Below are positions 8,435 through 16,466 of a DNA stretch of 64,000 nt, one piece after another. This stretch comes from Candidatus Obscuribacterales bacterium. GTDB lineage: Bacteria; Cyanobacteriota; Vampirovibrionia; Obscuribacterales; Obscuribacteraceae. Numbering within the stretch: position 1 is the first letter of the stretch; each line of letters begins with the position of its first letter. The position numbers and the translations under genes are program-made. The notes beneath the pieces were generated by a model, which saw only the letters and a list, made by a program, of their open reading frames with translations, had not been told where the DNA came from and searched no databases. The stretch covers positions 558,001-622,000 of the forward strand of contig JAIEOQ010000008.1 of NCBI GenBank assembly GCA_019750335.1. Reading direction: 5' to 3'.

Positions 8435-9031
8435 ATGCGTATGATTTTCCAACGTCTGCGGATTTGGGCCGATTTCAAGCAACGTACCGGCGAAGGGATG
8501 GGTCCAATCGCCGCCGCCGTGATTAACCTCATCGCCATCGTATTGGGCGTTTTAGCCGGCAAGGAAAGCTTCGTCGGCGGAATCCTCGGTGGTCTTCTCG
8601 GCGCGATCTTCTTTGGATTCGTCGCCGGAATTTTTTGCTTCGGGCCTTTTCTTTATCAGGTTTTCTACATCGATAAACCGATCGAGGATCGGCGACGGAA
8701 GCAGCTTGAAAGGCTTAAACAGGCTATCACCGATACGTGGTCCCTGGCGACTCGCCTGAACATGTGCAGCCACGATCAAATCAAATATCGTCTTCAAGCG
8801 GCAGAAGCGATGTTGAGTGAGATGCCACCGTTCGAGACCGATATCGGACTTTGGTTGGATTCCGCCGAGGAGAACGCCAAAGACGGCTTCCGAAGCCTCC
8901 TACGAGCATTGGAATTGCTGAAAACCGTGAACGAGCCGAACTGGGAACCGGATTATCCTTACATCGAACTCGATACCGAGAATCGGTTCCAACTGCTTTT
9001 CGCCACCTTTCCTTCAAACACCGAGCAATAG
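8435..9031 (+). CDS. Membrane protein with two N-terminal helices and a cytoplasmic helical domain
   Basis: The 198-residue product has two glycine-rich membrane helices (about residues 24-42 and 47-72). The rest is a polar, charged and mainly helical domain (RRRKQLERLKQ onwards), probably cytoplasmic. No family or catalytic motif is visible. The start is uncertain between 8435 and 8441, as the ribosome-binding site is weak. It is part of the plus-strand run and sits 66 bp before the CPBP protease gene. Confidence 0.75.
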   Translation: MRMIFQRLRIWADFKQRTGEGMGPIAAAVINLIAIVLGVLAGKESFVGGILGGLLGAIFFGFVAGIFCFGPFLYQVFYIDKPIEDRRRKQLERLKQAITDTWSLATRLNMCSHDQIKYRLQAAEAMLSEMPPFETDIGLWLDSAEENAKDGFRSLLRALELLKTVNEPNWEPDYPYIELDTENRFQLLFATFPSNTEQ

Positions 9032-9097
9032 CGCTTCAAGCGTCTGGTTTCAAGCGTTCTCGTCAAAACACAACCTCAATTGATGAAAGTAGATAAC

Positions 9098-9892
9098 ATG
9101 GGTCATCTGCACAAGTTTGCTCGTTACCTCACCTTGCGCACGCAGAAATTTCGTCGCTACTTCACCATTCTCGGCTCGAGCGACGACCAGCTGCAAGCCA
9201 ACTGGCTTGCCTGGATCATTCAAGCGCTGGTCATCGCCCTCTTCGTCGCCGTCCTCCATTTGTTCTTTCCCCATCCTTACAGCTTCATGGAGCTGTGGCA
9301 GACAAAAGGCACGCTTCCCCAGTGGTTGCTCGACTCGAAGCCGATCCTCTACTGGGCCCTCGGCTTCACCTTATTCGTGGCGGCAACCACAAAGAACACC
9401 TGGCGCGAGAACCACAACGCAGAAGAGTTCTTACAGCGCGGCTTGTGGGTGAGCTTGCGCGCCGGCGTCATGGAAGAGATTGTTTTTCGCTGGTTGATCT
9501 TCATGGCGTCGATTATTCTGGCGCAGATTTTCGACTTCATCCTCGGCGGCTTCCTCTTCGAGCGCGGGCTGCTTCGCTTTGCCAACGAAGAGTTTCTTCT
9601 GCCTCTTGCCGATTACGTCACCAACGGCTTGTTGCACAACGTGCTGAGCAACAAAGACACCTGGTATATCGCAACCGCCGTGCTTCTGGCTAACGCCAAA
9701 TTCCGCGACGGTCATAAGTATCAGGGGTTTTTCGGCTTGGTGAACTCCTGGTTCATCGGCATGTATATGTTTTACTTGCTCTTCACGTACGGCTTGCTTG
9801 CCTGCATTGCCGTGCACTTCACCTACGACGCGATTATCTTCTTAATTCGCTATATCGATCGCGTGATCGAGCGGCGTAAAAGTCGTCGTTAG
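9098..9892 (+). CDS. CPBP-family intramembrane metalloprotease
   Basis: The 264-residue multi-pass protein carries the CPBP/Abi signature: EEIVFR (Glu126, Glu127, Arg131) in one membrane helix and HFTYD (His240, Asp244) in the last. These groups form the active site in CAAX-processing proteases such as Rce1 and in bacterial relatives that act in bacteriocin immunity or membrane-protein processing. A further candidate ligand is His180 (GLLH). At least six membrane segments are predicted. The substrate is unknown. The start is ambiguous: ATG 9098 follows a GAAAG, while ATG 9083 has no obvious site. Confidence 0.85.
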   Translation: MGHLHKFARYLTLRTQKFRRYFTILGSSDDQLQANWLAWIIQALVIALFVAVLHLFFPHPYSFMELWQTKGTLPQWLLDSKPILYWALGFTLFVAATTKNTWRENHNAEEFLQRGLWVSLRAGVMEEIVFRWLIFMASIILAQIFDFILGGFLFERGLLRFANEEFLLPLADYVTNGLLHNVLSNKDTWYIATAVLLANAKFRDGHKYQGFFGLVNSWFIGMYMFYLLFTYGLLACIAVHFTYDAIIFLIRYIDRVIERRKSRR

Positions 9893-9981
9893 TCCGTCGT
9901 CGTCACCAACAGTCAGCTTGCGGTTTTTACCTCTGTTTTTGGTTTTGAGTTTTACGTTCATAAAAGTCAGGAGTTACGACC

Positions 9982-10467
9982 ATGCCGACCATTCTCACTG
10001 CCGCAAATTTGAACTCCGCGCAAGAAGACAATGTGCAGGCGCGGGCCAACCTGCTTATCTCGAAAATTGAAGCCAACCTTCTCTTGGGAGAAATGGGAAC
10101 TTACATCTCCGCTCAAGAATTCAAAGGTGGGCTGTTTTTCCGCTGGTCCGAACTGAAAGAGAAGGTGATCCGACACTTCGTCGACGCCGGCTTTCATGTT
10201 CAATGCATCACAAGACAACAAGCGATCGTCATCGATCGTTTGGGTACGTGCAATTTCGATCCGAGCTGGTGTAATGTATCGTTCACTCTCAGCGCGACGA
10301 CGCCTTTTGCCATTCCCGACTACTTGAGCGATAGACCGCTGCCAGGAATCACCAATCGTATCAAGCGTTGGCTCACTCGCGAAGATACTCGTTATTGCGC
10401 AATCGATATTTATTGCCCGCAAGGCTGCGTGCTGAAAAACAACCAGGTCATGCTCAACCGCAATTAG
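9982..10467 (+). CDS. Hypothetical protein preceding a receiver-domain gene
   Basis: The 161-residue soluble protein has a predicted helical N-terminus and a beta-rich C-terminal half containing several Cys residues (CNF, SWCN, YCA, CPQGC). The ATG has AGGAG 8 bp upstream. I do not recognise the family. The stop is 38 bp before the receiver-domain gene, so the pair is probably co-expressed. Whether it partners that regulator is unknown. Confidence 0.75.
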   Translation: MPTILTAANLNSAQEDNVQARANLLISKIEANLLLGEMGTYISAQEFKGGLFFRWSELKEKVIRHFVDAGFHVQCITRQQAIVIDRLGTCNFDPSWCNVSFTLSATTPFAIPDYLSDRPLPGITNRIKRWLTREDTRYCAIDIYCPQGCVLKNNQVMLNRN

Positions 10468-10505
10468 TCGGCGGCGTGCAAGCTGCTCCGATACTCGGAG
10501 GGAAA

Positions 10506-10910
10506 ATGAAAGTTCTCTTGATTGAGGACGACCTGTCTAAAGGGCAGCCAATCGTGGCTGCCCTTCAAGCAAAAGGTCACGAAGTAACCTGGATCTTAGG
10601 CATCGTCAGGGGTTCGCGCGAAAGCTTCGAAACCTACACTCCTGACGGTGGCACCGACGAGATCTACCTTGCCGACTTTGCAGTCGCCTTCGTCGACTAC
10701 AAGTTGAAAGGCTTTCATGACGAAGGAACGAAACTGATTCGTCCTTTGCGCTCGAACAAAATTTTTTGCATCGCCATCTCAGGGGCGGGAGAATTCAATC
10801 CCAAACTTATGCAAGCCGGTGCGCAACACGCTTTACCGAAAGAGCAGGTTGTCGATTCGTTAGCAAACGGTACCCTTGATCTCGACGCCCTTGTGGCATC
10901 GGGAAAGTAG
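10506..10910 (+). CDS. Stand-alone response-regulator receiver domain
   Basis: The 134-residue protein is a single CheY-like receiver with no output domain. The acidic pocket is LLIEDD (Glu7, Asp8, Asp9). The phospho-acceptor is Asp64 in AFVDYKLKG, and the switch residues are Ser92 (IAISG) and Lys112 (LPKE). All the groups needed for phosphorylation are present. There is an insertion between strands 2 and 3 (about residues 33-55). No histidine kinase is in the window, so the phosphodonor is elsewhere. The ATG has GGAGG immediately upstream. Confidence 0.88.
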   Translation: MKVLLIEDDLSKGQPIVAALQAKGHEVTWILGIVRGSRESFETYTPDGGTDEIYLADFAVAFVDYKLKGFHDEGTKLIRPLRSNKIFCIAISGAGEFNPKLMQAGAQHALPKEQVVDSLANGTLDLDALVASGK

Positions 10911-10959
10911 TACCACTTGCTTGTGTTGTGATTCAAAACCATTAGCAACGAGGTGACTT

Positions 10960-11220
10960 ATGGCTCGCAAGAAAGGCAGCCAACTGCACAGCCCCGGCAA
11001 AACCGGGCAAGAGAAGAAAGCGGCAGCCGGCAAGATCCGCATCGCTTTCACCGTCGAAGACGTAGTCAAAGGAAACCGCCGCGATCGTCGCGAAGAAGCG
11101 ATCGAGAACGGCACTTTGCGTGCCGGCGGCACCGGAGTGCACGGCGGCGGCAAGCGCGCCAACAATCGGCGCGATCGCAAGGAAAGCCGCCAGGCGTTGC
11201 GCCGCGGCTATGACGACTAG
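10960..11220 (+). CDS. Small, highly basic protein
   Basis: The 86-residue protein is very rich in Lys, Arg and Gly, with no hydrophobic core to speak of beyond IRIAFTVEDVV (about residues 27-37). GTGVHGGGKRANNRRDRK resembles RNA-binding, ribosome-associated or phage nucleic-acid-binding tails. Nucleic-acid binding is inference from charge only. The frame is chosen because of GAGGTGA 5 bp before ATG 10960; the overlapping +2 frame is a shadow. Confidence 0.68.
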   Translation: MARKKGSQLHSPGKTGQEKKAAAGKIRIAFTVEDVVKGNRRDRREEAIENGTLRAGGTGVHGGGKRANNRRDRKESRQALRRGYDD

Positions 11221-11285
11221 AAGTAGTTTCCCACTGTCTTTCGTCCAAGTGTTTCGTAACCGATTAACATAGAGAGAAACCAATC

Positions 11286-11648
11286 ATGTTCAACAAAGCC
11301 TTCGTTATCACCGCGGCCATCCTCGCCGTTCTTGTCTCCGACAGCCTCAGCGCCATCAGAGTGAGCGACGCCGTCCAGGTAAACAAAGAAGAGCTGACGA
11401 AACAGCGCCAAAGCGATTTGACCATGCAGCTCGAGCTGCTCAAGCAAGTCGCCAAACTTTCCGCAACCGGCGACGAGAACGTTTCGGTCTGCATCAAAAA
11501 AGCAAGCAACGAGTTGCAGGCTTGCGCTGCGGAGCTCCATCCGAAAGATTCGATGCCCGTCAATTACGACAAAGCTTTGGCCCATCTTTTCTTGGGCAGC
11601 CAGGACGTAATCATCGGCTTGGAGCTGATCAACGAAGAGAAGAAGTAG
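11286..11648 (+). CDS. Exported or membrane-anchored small protein
   Basis: The 120-residue product has an N-terminal hydrophobic helix (residues 5-23) that could be a signal peptide or anchor. A charged, helical region with two cysteines (VCIKK, QACAAE) that may form a disulphide follows. No family is recognised. The ATG has GAGAG upstream. It is the last gene before the strong terminator at 11681-11733. Confidence 0.72.
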   Translation: MFNKAFVITAAILAVLVSDSLSAIRVSDAVQVNKEELTKQRQSDLTMQLELLKQVAKLSATGDENVSVCIKKASNELQACAAELHPKDSMPVNYDKALAHLFLGSQDVIIGLELINEEKK

Positions 11649-11680
11649 CTGCCGGCGTAGTTTTTATCTAGTGACCACTG

Positions 11681-11733
11681 AAACAAAAGTCATGGAACGG
11701 TACACCAAACGTCCTCCATGCCTTTTGTTTTTT
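11681..11733 (+). terminator. Rho-independent terminator
   Basis: A 16-bp stem with one mismatch (11681-11696 with 11715-11730) is followed by a run of T. It closes the plus-strand gene run that begins around 4.8 kb. Confidence 0.88.
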
Positions 11734-12106
11734 ACAAATACAACTATATAAAATAATAAAAGAAAAAGGACAAAAACGAACAAAATATGAACAAAACAGT
11801 CCGGTTGTCAGAGTGCCGACGCAACGCTCTCACGCCAACATCAACCCGCTTTTCCGAACACAAACCATCTCTTGGCTAGCCAAGGCTTGCCAGGCAAGAG
11901 CCTAAAACCTGTTCAAGGATGTGCGAATAGAGGTGTAAGTCGATACTCCCCAGGGGCTAGGATACAGCTCTACACTTTTTACTTTTTCCAGAGCCGAACA
12001 GCAAGCTAAATCGCCACTCTCCAAACAACCATAATCTCAACGACAGCAATGTAGCTTGTCCGAGGTTGTTTAGCTTGATGTTCTCAACCGCAGAAAGCCA
12101 TAAACT
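11734..12106. other. Gene-free region with adjacent palindromes
   Basis: This AT-rich stretch of about 370 bp carries no convincing gene. It holds two back-to-back short palindromes at 11871-11898 (listed separately) and presumably the promoter for the small membrane protein at 12107. Confidence 0.45.
11871..11898. repeat. Two adjacent short palindromes
   Basis: CTTGGCTAGCCAAG (11871-11884) is a perfect 14-bp palindrome. One base later CTTGCCAGGCAAG (11886-11898) is a 6-bp inverted repeat around a central A. The two half-sites are similar, as in an operator or a small structured RNA. No partner protein is evident. Confidence 0.5.
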
Positions 12107-12331
12107 ATGGGTCTTCTCATTCTCGTTTTGGGTGTTTTTCTCGCTCTCTTTTATGTCAGCCCTCAGCTGCGCGACTGGGTCTGCAACAACCTCGGCATCA
12201 ACTACAATCCCACTTTCGATTTTATCGTCCTGCTCGGCGCTTCTTTTGCTTTGAGCTCGACCATCGGCGGTATTCCCTCCTTGATTGTCCTCCTCATTGC
12301 TTTTGTCGCCCGGCGTTCATCGGCTTACTAA
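12107..12331 (+). CDS. Small two-helix membrane protein
   Basis: The 74-residue product has two membrane segments (about residues 2-18 and 36-67, the second possibly two short helices). A short loop with WVCNN separates them. The basic tail (ARRSSAY) suggests the C-terminus is cytoplasmic. There is no clear Shine-Dalgarno site. No family is recognised. Confidence 0.6.
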   Translation: MGLLILVLGVFLALFYVSPQLRDWVCNNLGINYNPTFDFIVLLGASFALSSTIGGIPSLIVLLIAFVARRSSAY

Positions 12332-12385
12332 CTTTCTTGTTTCGCTAAGTGATTGAAACCGCAGTCCAATCGGTTTTGGTTTTAC

Positions 12386-13819
12386 ATGCAAAAAAGCCGC
12401 ACAAACTCAGGTCGTCGCCGATCACGACGACCTGAAGGTTTTTTTCTGATCGAACCTTATCTCCAACTGGGCGACAGACCACAACTTGCCGACCGCGAAT
12501 CCCTTGAGCTTCACTTCTACATCCCGCTTAAGCTGAAAGATGCAAGCTGGAAAGTGGAATATAAGCAACCACAAGAACGCGTTTGGCAAAGCACGGACAA
12601 ACCTTCTGGGCAAAAGATAACCATCGATGGTATCAAAAAAAGCCAGAGACTGGTTGCCTTACTTCGGGATCTTGAACCGGGCGCTACCTACGATTATCGT
12701 GTCATGTGCGACGACAAGATTGTTTTTAACGCCAGAGCAAAAGCGCGCAAAGGTCGCGGGCAAGATTATCGTTTCGTTATTGTCGGCGATATCGCCGAAG
12801 GTAGCGAAGCAACGAAGAAAGTCGCTTACGAAATCGCCAAAACCAATCCGGACTTCATCGTTTTAGCCGGGGATATCGCTTATAAATATGGGCGTTTGTC
12901 TGAGTATCTGAGCCGCTTTTTCCCGGTCTACAACTCGGACAATGAAAGTCCGGATTGTGGAGCCCCGCTCTTGCGCTCGATTCCCACAGTTTCGGTTATC
13001 GGCAACCATGATGTCGGCATGCCCAACGCAACGGATGTGCCCGATTTCGATTGGCACGCCGATCTGCTTGCCCAGTTCGTTTTCTGGTCACAACCATTAA
13101 ACGGTCCACTGGCTAAAGGCGAGGAAAGCAGCGTGCCGAAACCACGGGGCAAGAAGCGTCGCAAGCGAGATTTTTACGCTGCTTCCGGCGACAACTTTCC
13201 ACGCATGGCAAACTATTCGCTTGATGTCGGAGACACACATTGGCTGATGCTTGACGCCAACGTTTATGTAGACTGGTCGGACAGCAAGCTTCGCGACTGG
13301 GTTGATGCTGATCTGACCGCCGCCAAAAATGCGAACTGGAAACTGGTGTGCGTCCATCAACCGCCTTTCAGCTCGGATCGCAAACATGCCGAAGAGCAAA
13401 GAATCCGCAATCTAGCGGACATTTTTGAGAAGCATGGTGTATCCGTGGTTTTTGCCGGGCACTATCATGCTTACGAACGCTCTTACCCGCTCAACTTCAA
13501 AGCGAAGCCCCAAGCGAACGGTAAGATGATTTCGGATCGCGGCGAAGTTGACGGCGACTTTAGTTTCGACAAAACCTACGACGGCGACAAGCAGAGCAAG
13601 CCTCAAGGCATACTTTACTTGGTCACCGGCGGTGGTGGCGCAAAATTGTATTTATCACCGGAGCGCCGAGCCGATCCCAATGCTTTACCGCCCTTTACTT
13701 TTAAGCTTGTGGACGAGACTCACTCTTTCACATGCTGCGATGTAAGCACAAAACAACTGACTTTCAGACAAATCTCAGAAGACGGCAATGTACTAGACCG
13801 TTTTTCGATTACGAAATAA
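12386..13819 (+). CDS. Purple-acid-phosphatase-like metallophosphoesterase
   Basis: The 477-residue protein has an N-terminal FN3-like domain typical of purple acid phosphatases (about residues 20-125) and a calcineurin-type phosphoesterase domain. The metal motifs are in order: VGDIAEG, LAGDIAY, IGNHDVG, VHQPP and GHYHAYER. The last, with the Tyr of GDIAY, is characteristic of purple acid phosphatases. It should hydrolyse phosphomonoesters or related substrates with a two-metal centre. There is no signal peptide, although this family is often exported. The start is uncertain between TTG 12353 and ATG 12386. Confidence 0.9.
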   Translation: MQKSRTNSGRRRSRRPEGFFLIEPYLQLGDRPQLADRESLELHFYIPLKLKDASWKVEYKQPQERVWQSTDKPSGQKITIDGIKKSQRLVALLRDLEPGATYDYRVMCDDKIVFNARAKARKGRGQDYRFVIVGDIAEGSEATKKVAYEIAKTNPDFIVLAGDIAYKYGRLSEYLSRFFPVYNSDNESPDCGAPLLRSIPTVSVIGNHDVGMPNATDVPDFDWHADLLAQFVFWSQPLNGPLAKGEESSVPKPRGKKRRKRDFYAASGDNFPRMANYSLDVGDTHWLMLDANVYVDWSDSKLRDWVDADLTAAKNANWKLVCVHQPPFSSDRKHAEEQRIRNLADIFEKHGVSVVFAGHYHAYERSYPLNFKAKPQANGKMISDRGEVDGDFSFDKTYDGDKQSKPQGILYLVTGGGGAKLYLSPERRADPNALPPFTFKLVDETHSFTCCDVSTKQLTFRQISEDGNVLDRFSITK

Positions 13820-13896
13820 CAGTTACGACACAGTCTTTGATAGCAGCGAACGTTACGCGTTACCAAACAACACTCCGAGAGAAGGAACAAATCACT

Positions 13897-14853
13897 ATGT
13901 GCGTATCCCTACGCCCCGCCCACTTTAGCAAAACCAAGGGACTGACCGCCGAAGCCAAGATGGGACGCAAGACAGTGCACTTGCTTGGCTACCAGAACAC
14001 TGTCGCCAACACTGCCGGTGACAGCCGCAGCTCTCCGACACATCGCCGGCAGATGACCGGTCCCAGCCGCCGACGCGGTGGTGCTGCCGACTTCGGCTGG
14101 GACGACGCCCCGGTCAAGGTCAAAAGCGACGACAGCAACGGCAACGCCATGCTTTTGCCGATTCCGGCCAAGCCCGGCACCATGAGCGAAGATAACGTGC
14201 TCGACACCAGCTCGGCGCCCAACTTCCTCAAGAATATGGAAACGGCAATCAGCCCGCGCATGCGTACTCTTGGCGGCATTCGTCGCGGTGGTCGCGGCGC
14301 CGACAGCATGAAAAAGGCAATCGTTTTCGACCACGACATTTACACCGTCGTGCTGGCAAGCACTCCTGCTCAGATCGCCAAGGCTTTGAAGCAGGTTCCG
14401 GAGCATCGGCGCCCGCCGCTGAACAAGGAGATGTTCGACGCTTACGCAAAGTGGTACAAAGGCTGGACCTTCGCTTTCTGCTGCTTCGACACCGTCGACG
14501 AAGCCAACGCCAAGCCACTCTTGTGGTGGTACGAACCGTCGCGCCCCGAATTCTTGTTCTTCCCGGCCCTCGACGGTCACGACGGCAACGTACCGAATCT
14601 GCAAGCCGAAGTCACTGTCGATCATGCCCTCATGGTCGGCTGCACTTCGGACCTCAAGCTCGGTAGCACTGTCGACTACACCGACGCCGGCATGTCGGCT
14701 CAGCTCAGGACGCTGCTTCCGCGCCAAGTGCTCGGTCACCAATACAACCAGAAGCTGCCCAACGGCGACTTCCTTTTCCGGGTCGAGGATGTTCGTAACA
14801 GCGAATTCAAGCCGTCGCGTGCGCTGCCGCCCGGCGCTTCGAAGAAGAAGTAA
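13897..14853 (+). CDS. Protein of unknown function starting MCVS
   Basis: The 318-residue protein starts at ATG 13897 behind AAGGA and has Cys as its second residue. It has a conserved-looking LGYQNTV segment, a basic disordered insert (GPSRRRGG) and NAMLLPIPAKPGT at about residues 86-98. A C-terminal domain rich in Trp and aromatic residues follows (KWYKGWTF, LLWWYEP). I recognise the feel of a conserved domain but cannot name it. The N-terminal Met-Cys recalls N-terminal nucleophile amidotransferases, but no other support for that is seen. It ends just before a strong terminator. Confidence 0.8.
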   Translation: MCVSLRPAHFSKTKGLTAEAKMGRKTVHLLGYQNTVANTAGDSRSSPTHRRQMTGPSRRRGGAADFGWDDAPVKVKSDDSNGNAMLLPIPAKPGTMSEDNVLDTSSAPNFLKNMETAISPRMRTLGGIRRGGRGADSMKKAIVFDHDIYTVVLASTPAQIAKALKQVPEHRRPPLNKEMFDAYAKWYKGWTFAFCCFDTVDEANAKPLLWWYEPSRPEFLFFPALDGHDGNVPNLQAEVTVDHALMVGCTSDLKLGSTVDYTDAGMSAQLRTLLPRQVLGHQYNQKLPNGDFLFRVEDVRNSEFKPSRALPPGASKKK

Positions 14854-14919
14854 GCCGGCTATCTCAGCTTAACGGTTGGATACAGCCTCAGCTTGAACGC
14901 TTAACTCAACAGTCTTTAA

Positions 14920-14964
14920 GGGCTCAGCGACATGGATAAAACCTGTCGCTGAGCCCTTATTTTT
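14920..14964 (+). terminator. Rho-independent terminator
   Basis: A perfect 13-bp GC-rich stem (14920-14932 with 14944-14956) is followed by TTATTTTT. It ends the 12.1-14.9 kb gene group. Confidence 0.93.
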
Positions 14965-14989
14965 GCAATATGCAACTAATTGTTATAGT
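14963..14989 (+). promoter_or_regulatory. Possible promoter for the isoaspartyl peptidase gene
   Basis: TTGCAA (14963-14968) and TATAGT (14984-14989) resemble -35 and -10 elements. The 15-bp spacer is short for a sigma-70 promoter, so the -10 match is the stronger part. Confidence 0.3.
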
Positions 14990-15039
14990 AAGACACAGAG
15001 AAAAAAATTTGCTATCGTTTCACAGCAAAGGAGAATCTG

Positions 15040-16080
15040 ATGAACCATATTCGAATTCCTGTCATCAGTAGTGTTGCTACTAAGCCTCACTGGCTACTTA
15101 CACTAATCTGCAATTTGATTTGCGCAGTAGCCTATAGCACTTCCGCCTGCCAAGCCGAAGATAAAGCCATAATCGTCATTCATGGCGGCGCCGGAGTCGA
15201 GTCGGGATTAAGCAAAGAACAACAACAAGAGTTTCACAAAGCGCTTTCGCAAGCTTTACTCAAAGGATACGAGCTCTGGAAACAAGGGCTCGATTCGGTG
15301 TCGGTAGTAGAAGCTTGTGTACGTTCTTTAGAGGATTGTCCTTTATTCAATGCCGGCAAAGGTGCTGTTTTTACTCACGACGGCAAGAACGAACTTGATG
15401 CAGCAATTATGGATGGCAGTAATCGCAAAGCCGGAGCAGTAGCCGCTGTTACTACAATCAAAAATCCAATTACCGCTGCTGTTGCCGTCATGAAAAGATC
15501 GCCACATGTAATGCTTATAGGTAACGGCGCCGAACGTTTTGCTGCCCAACAAGGCATTGAAACTGTTGATCCAAAATATTTTTGGACTGAAAAACGTTGG
15601 CAGGATTTGCAAAAAAAATTAAAACCAGAAACAAATAAAAACAGCTATATCAACCCGAGTCACAAATATGGCACAGTCGGTGCCGTCGCCTTAGACAAGC
15701 AGGGGGATCTAGCTGCCGGCACCTCCACCGGTGGCATCACGAATAAGCTTTGGGGAAGAGTAGGTGATTCACCGATTATTGGCGCCGGTACCTTTGCCGA
15801 TAATTATAGCTGTGCAGTTTCATGCACCGGCGAAGGTGAATGGTTCATTCGTTATAACGTTGCCAGCGACGTGGCAGCACGAATGAAATATTTACACTTG
15901 TCTGTAGCAAAAGCAGCCGACGCAGTTATTAACGGCGTGCTCGGACCAGGACATGGCGAAGGCGGCTTGATTGCTTTAGACAAGCAAGGCAATTTCACCA
16001 TGCCATTCAATTGCGAAGGCATGTACCGTGGTTACGTAAACGCTGATGGTCAGCCGCATACGTTTATATACGCCAAGTAG
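15040..16080 (+). CDS. iaaA: Secreted isoaspartyl peptidase / plant-type L-asparaginase
   Basis: The 346-residue protein is an N-terminal nucleophile hydrolase of the isoaspartyl aminopeptidase/asparaginase 2 family. It starts with a signal peptide (about residues 17-38), so it acts outside the cytoplasm. The precursor should self-cleave before Thr212 (KYG-TVGAVA). Substrate and structural motifs follow the family: HGGAG, NAGKGAVF, ELDAAIMDG, GTSTGGITNK and RVGDSPIIGAGTFA. It would remove isoaspartyl residues from damaged peptides or hydrolyse L-asparagine. The ATG has AAAGGAG upstream. The linker before the cleavage point is of normal length. Confidence 0.93.
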   Translation: MNHIRIPVISSVATKPHWLLTLICNLICAVAYSTSACQAEDKAIIVIHGGAGVESGLSKEQQQEFHKALSQALLKGYELWKQGLDSVSVVEACVRSLEDCPLFNAGKGAVFTHDGKNELDAAIMDGSNRKAGAVAAVTTIKNPITAAVAVMKRSPHVMLIGNGAERFAAQQGIETVDPKYFWTEKRWQDLQKKLKPETNKNSYINPSHKYGTVGAVALDKQGDLAAGTSTGGITNKLWGRVGDSPIIGAGTFADNYSCAVSCTGEGEWFIRYNVASDVAARMKYLHLSVAKAADAVINGVLGPGHGEGGLIALDKQGNFTMPFNCEGMYRGYVNADGQPHTFIYAK

Positions 16081-16119
16081 ATTAAACCAGGGGCGATCTG
16101 CTTATTTTTTTCTCCTTAT

Positions 16120-16149
16120 GTGTAAGAAAAACCACGGTTTTTCTTACAC
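16120..16149. repeat. Palindrome copy 1 (30 bp)
   Basis: GTGTAAGAAAAACC and its reverse complement flank a two-base centre (AC). A second copy lies 139 bp downstream. Either could fold as a hairpin with a T-rich 3' arm or serve as an operator. Confidence 0.75.
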
Positions 16150-16258
16150 TACGTTCTAACAATCAAAAAAGTTCAATCCACCAGCGCCGGGTTTAAGCGC
16201 AATTCAAAACGAGACAGATCCGACAAATCCCTGAATCCATCAATCTTTCAGATCCCAA

Positions 16259-16288
16259 GTGTAAGAAAAACCGCGGTTTTTCTTACAG
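16259..16288. repeat. Palindrome copy 2 (28-bp perfect core)
   Basis: Positions 16260-16287 are perfectly self-complementary and differ from copy 1 only in the centre. The first copy directly follows the asparaginase gene and this one does not follow any gene. Confidence 0.75.
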
Positions 16289-16399
16289 GCAAGGAGATAA
16301 AAATTTTCGGGCGCGCGAAGAGATTTTTTTAAGAAAGACTGTTCGTTCGCGTCATTTTACTTACAAATTAAACTATCAAATATAGTTATTTACCACAAA

Positions 16400-16432
16400 C
16401 AAAAAAGAGCCTGCGCGCACAAGCTCTTTCTT
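16400..16432 (-). terminator. Probable terminator of the zinc-ribbon gene
   Basis: A short stem (16404-16410 with 16423-16429) is followed on the minus strand by TTTTTT. It lies 35 bp beyond the stop of the gene at 16467-17159. Confidence 0.6.
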
Positions 16433-16466
16433 GTTTATTCAATTCGCCCTTAGGCGCTCAATTCAG

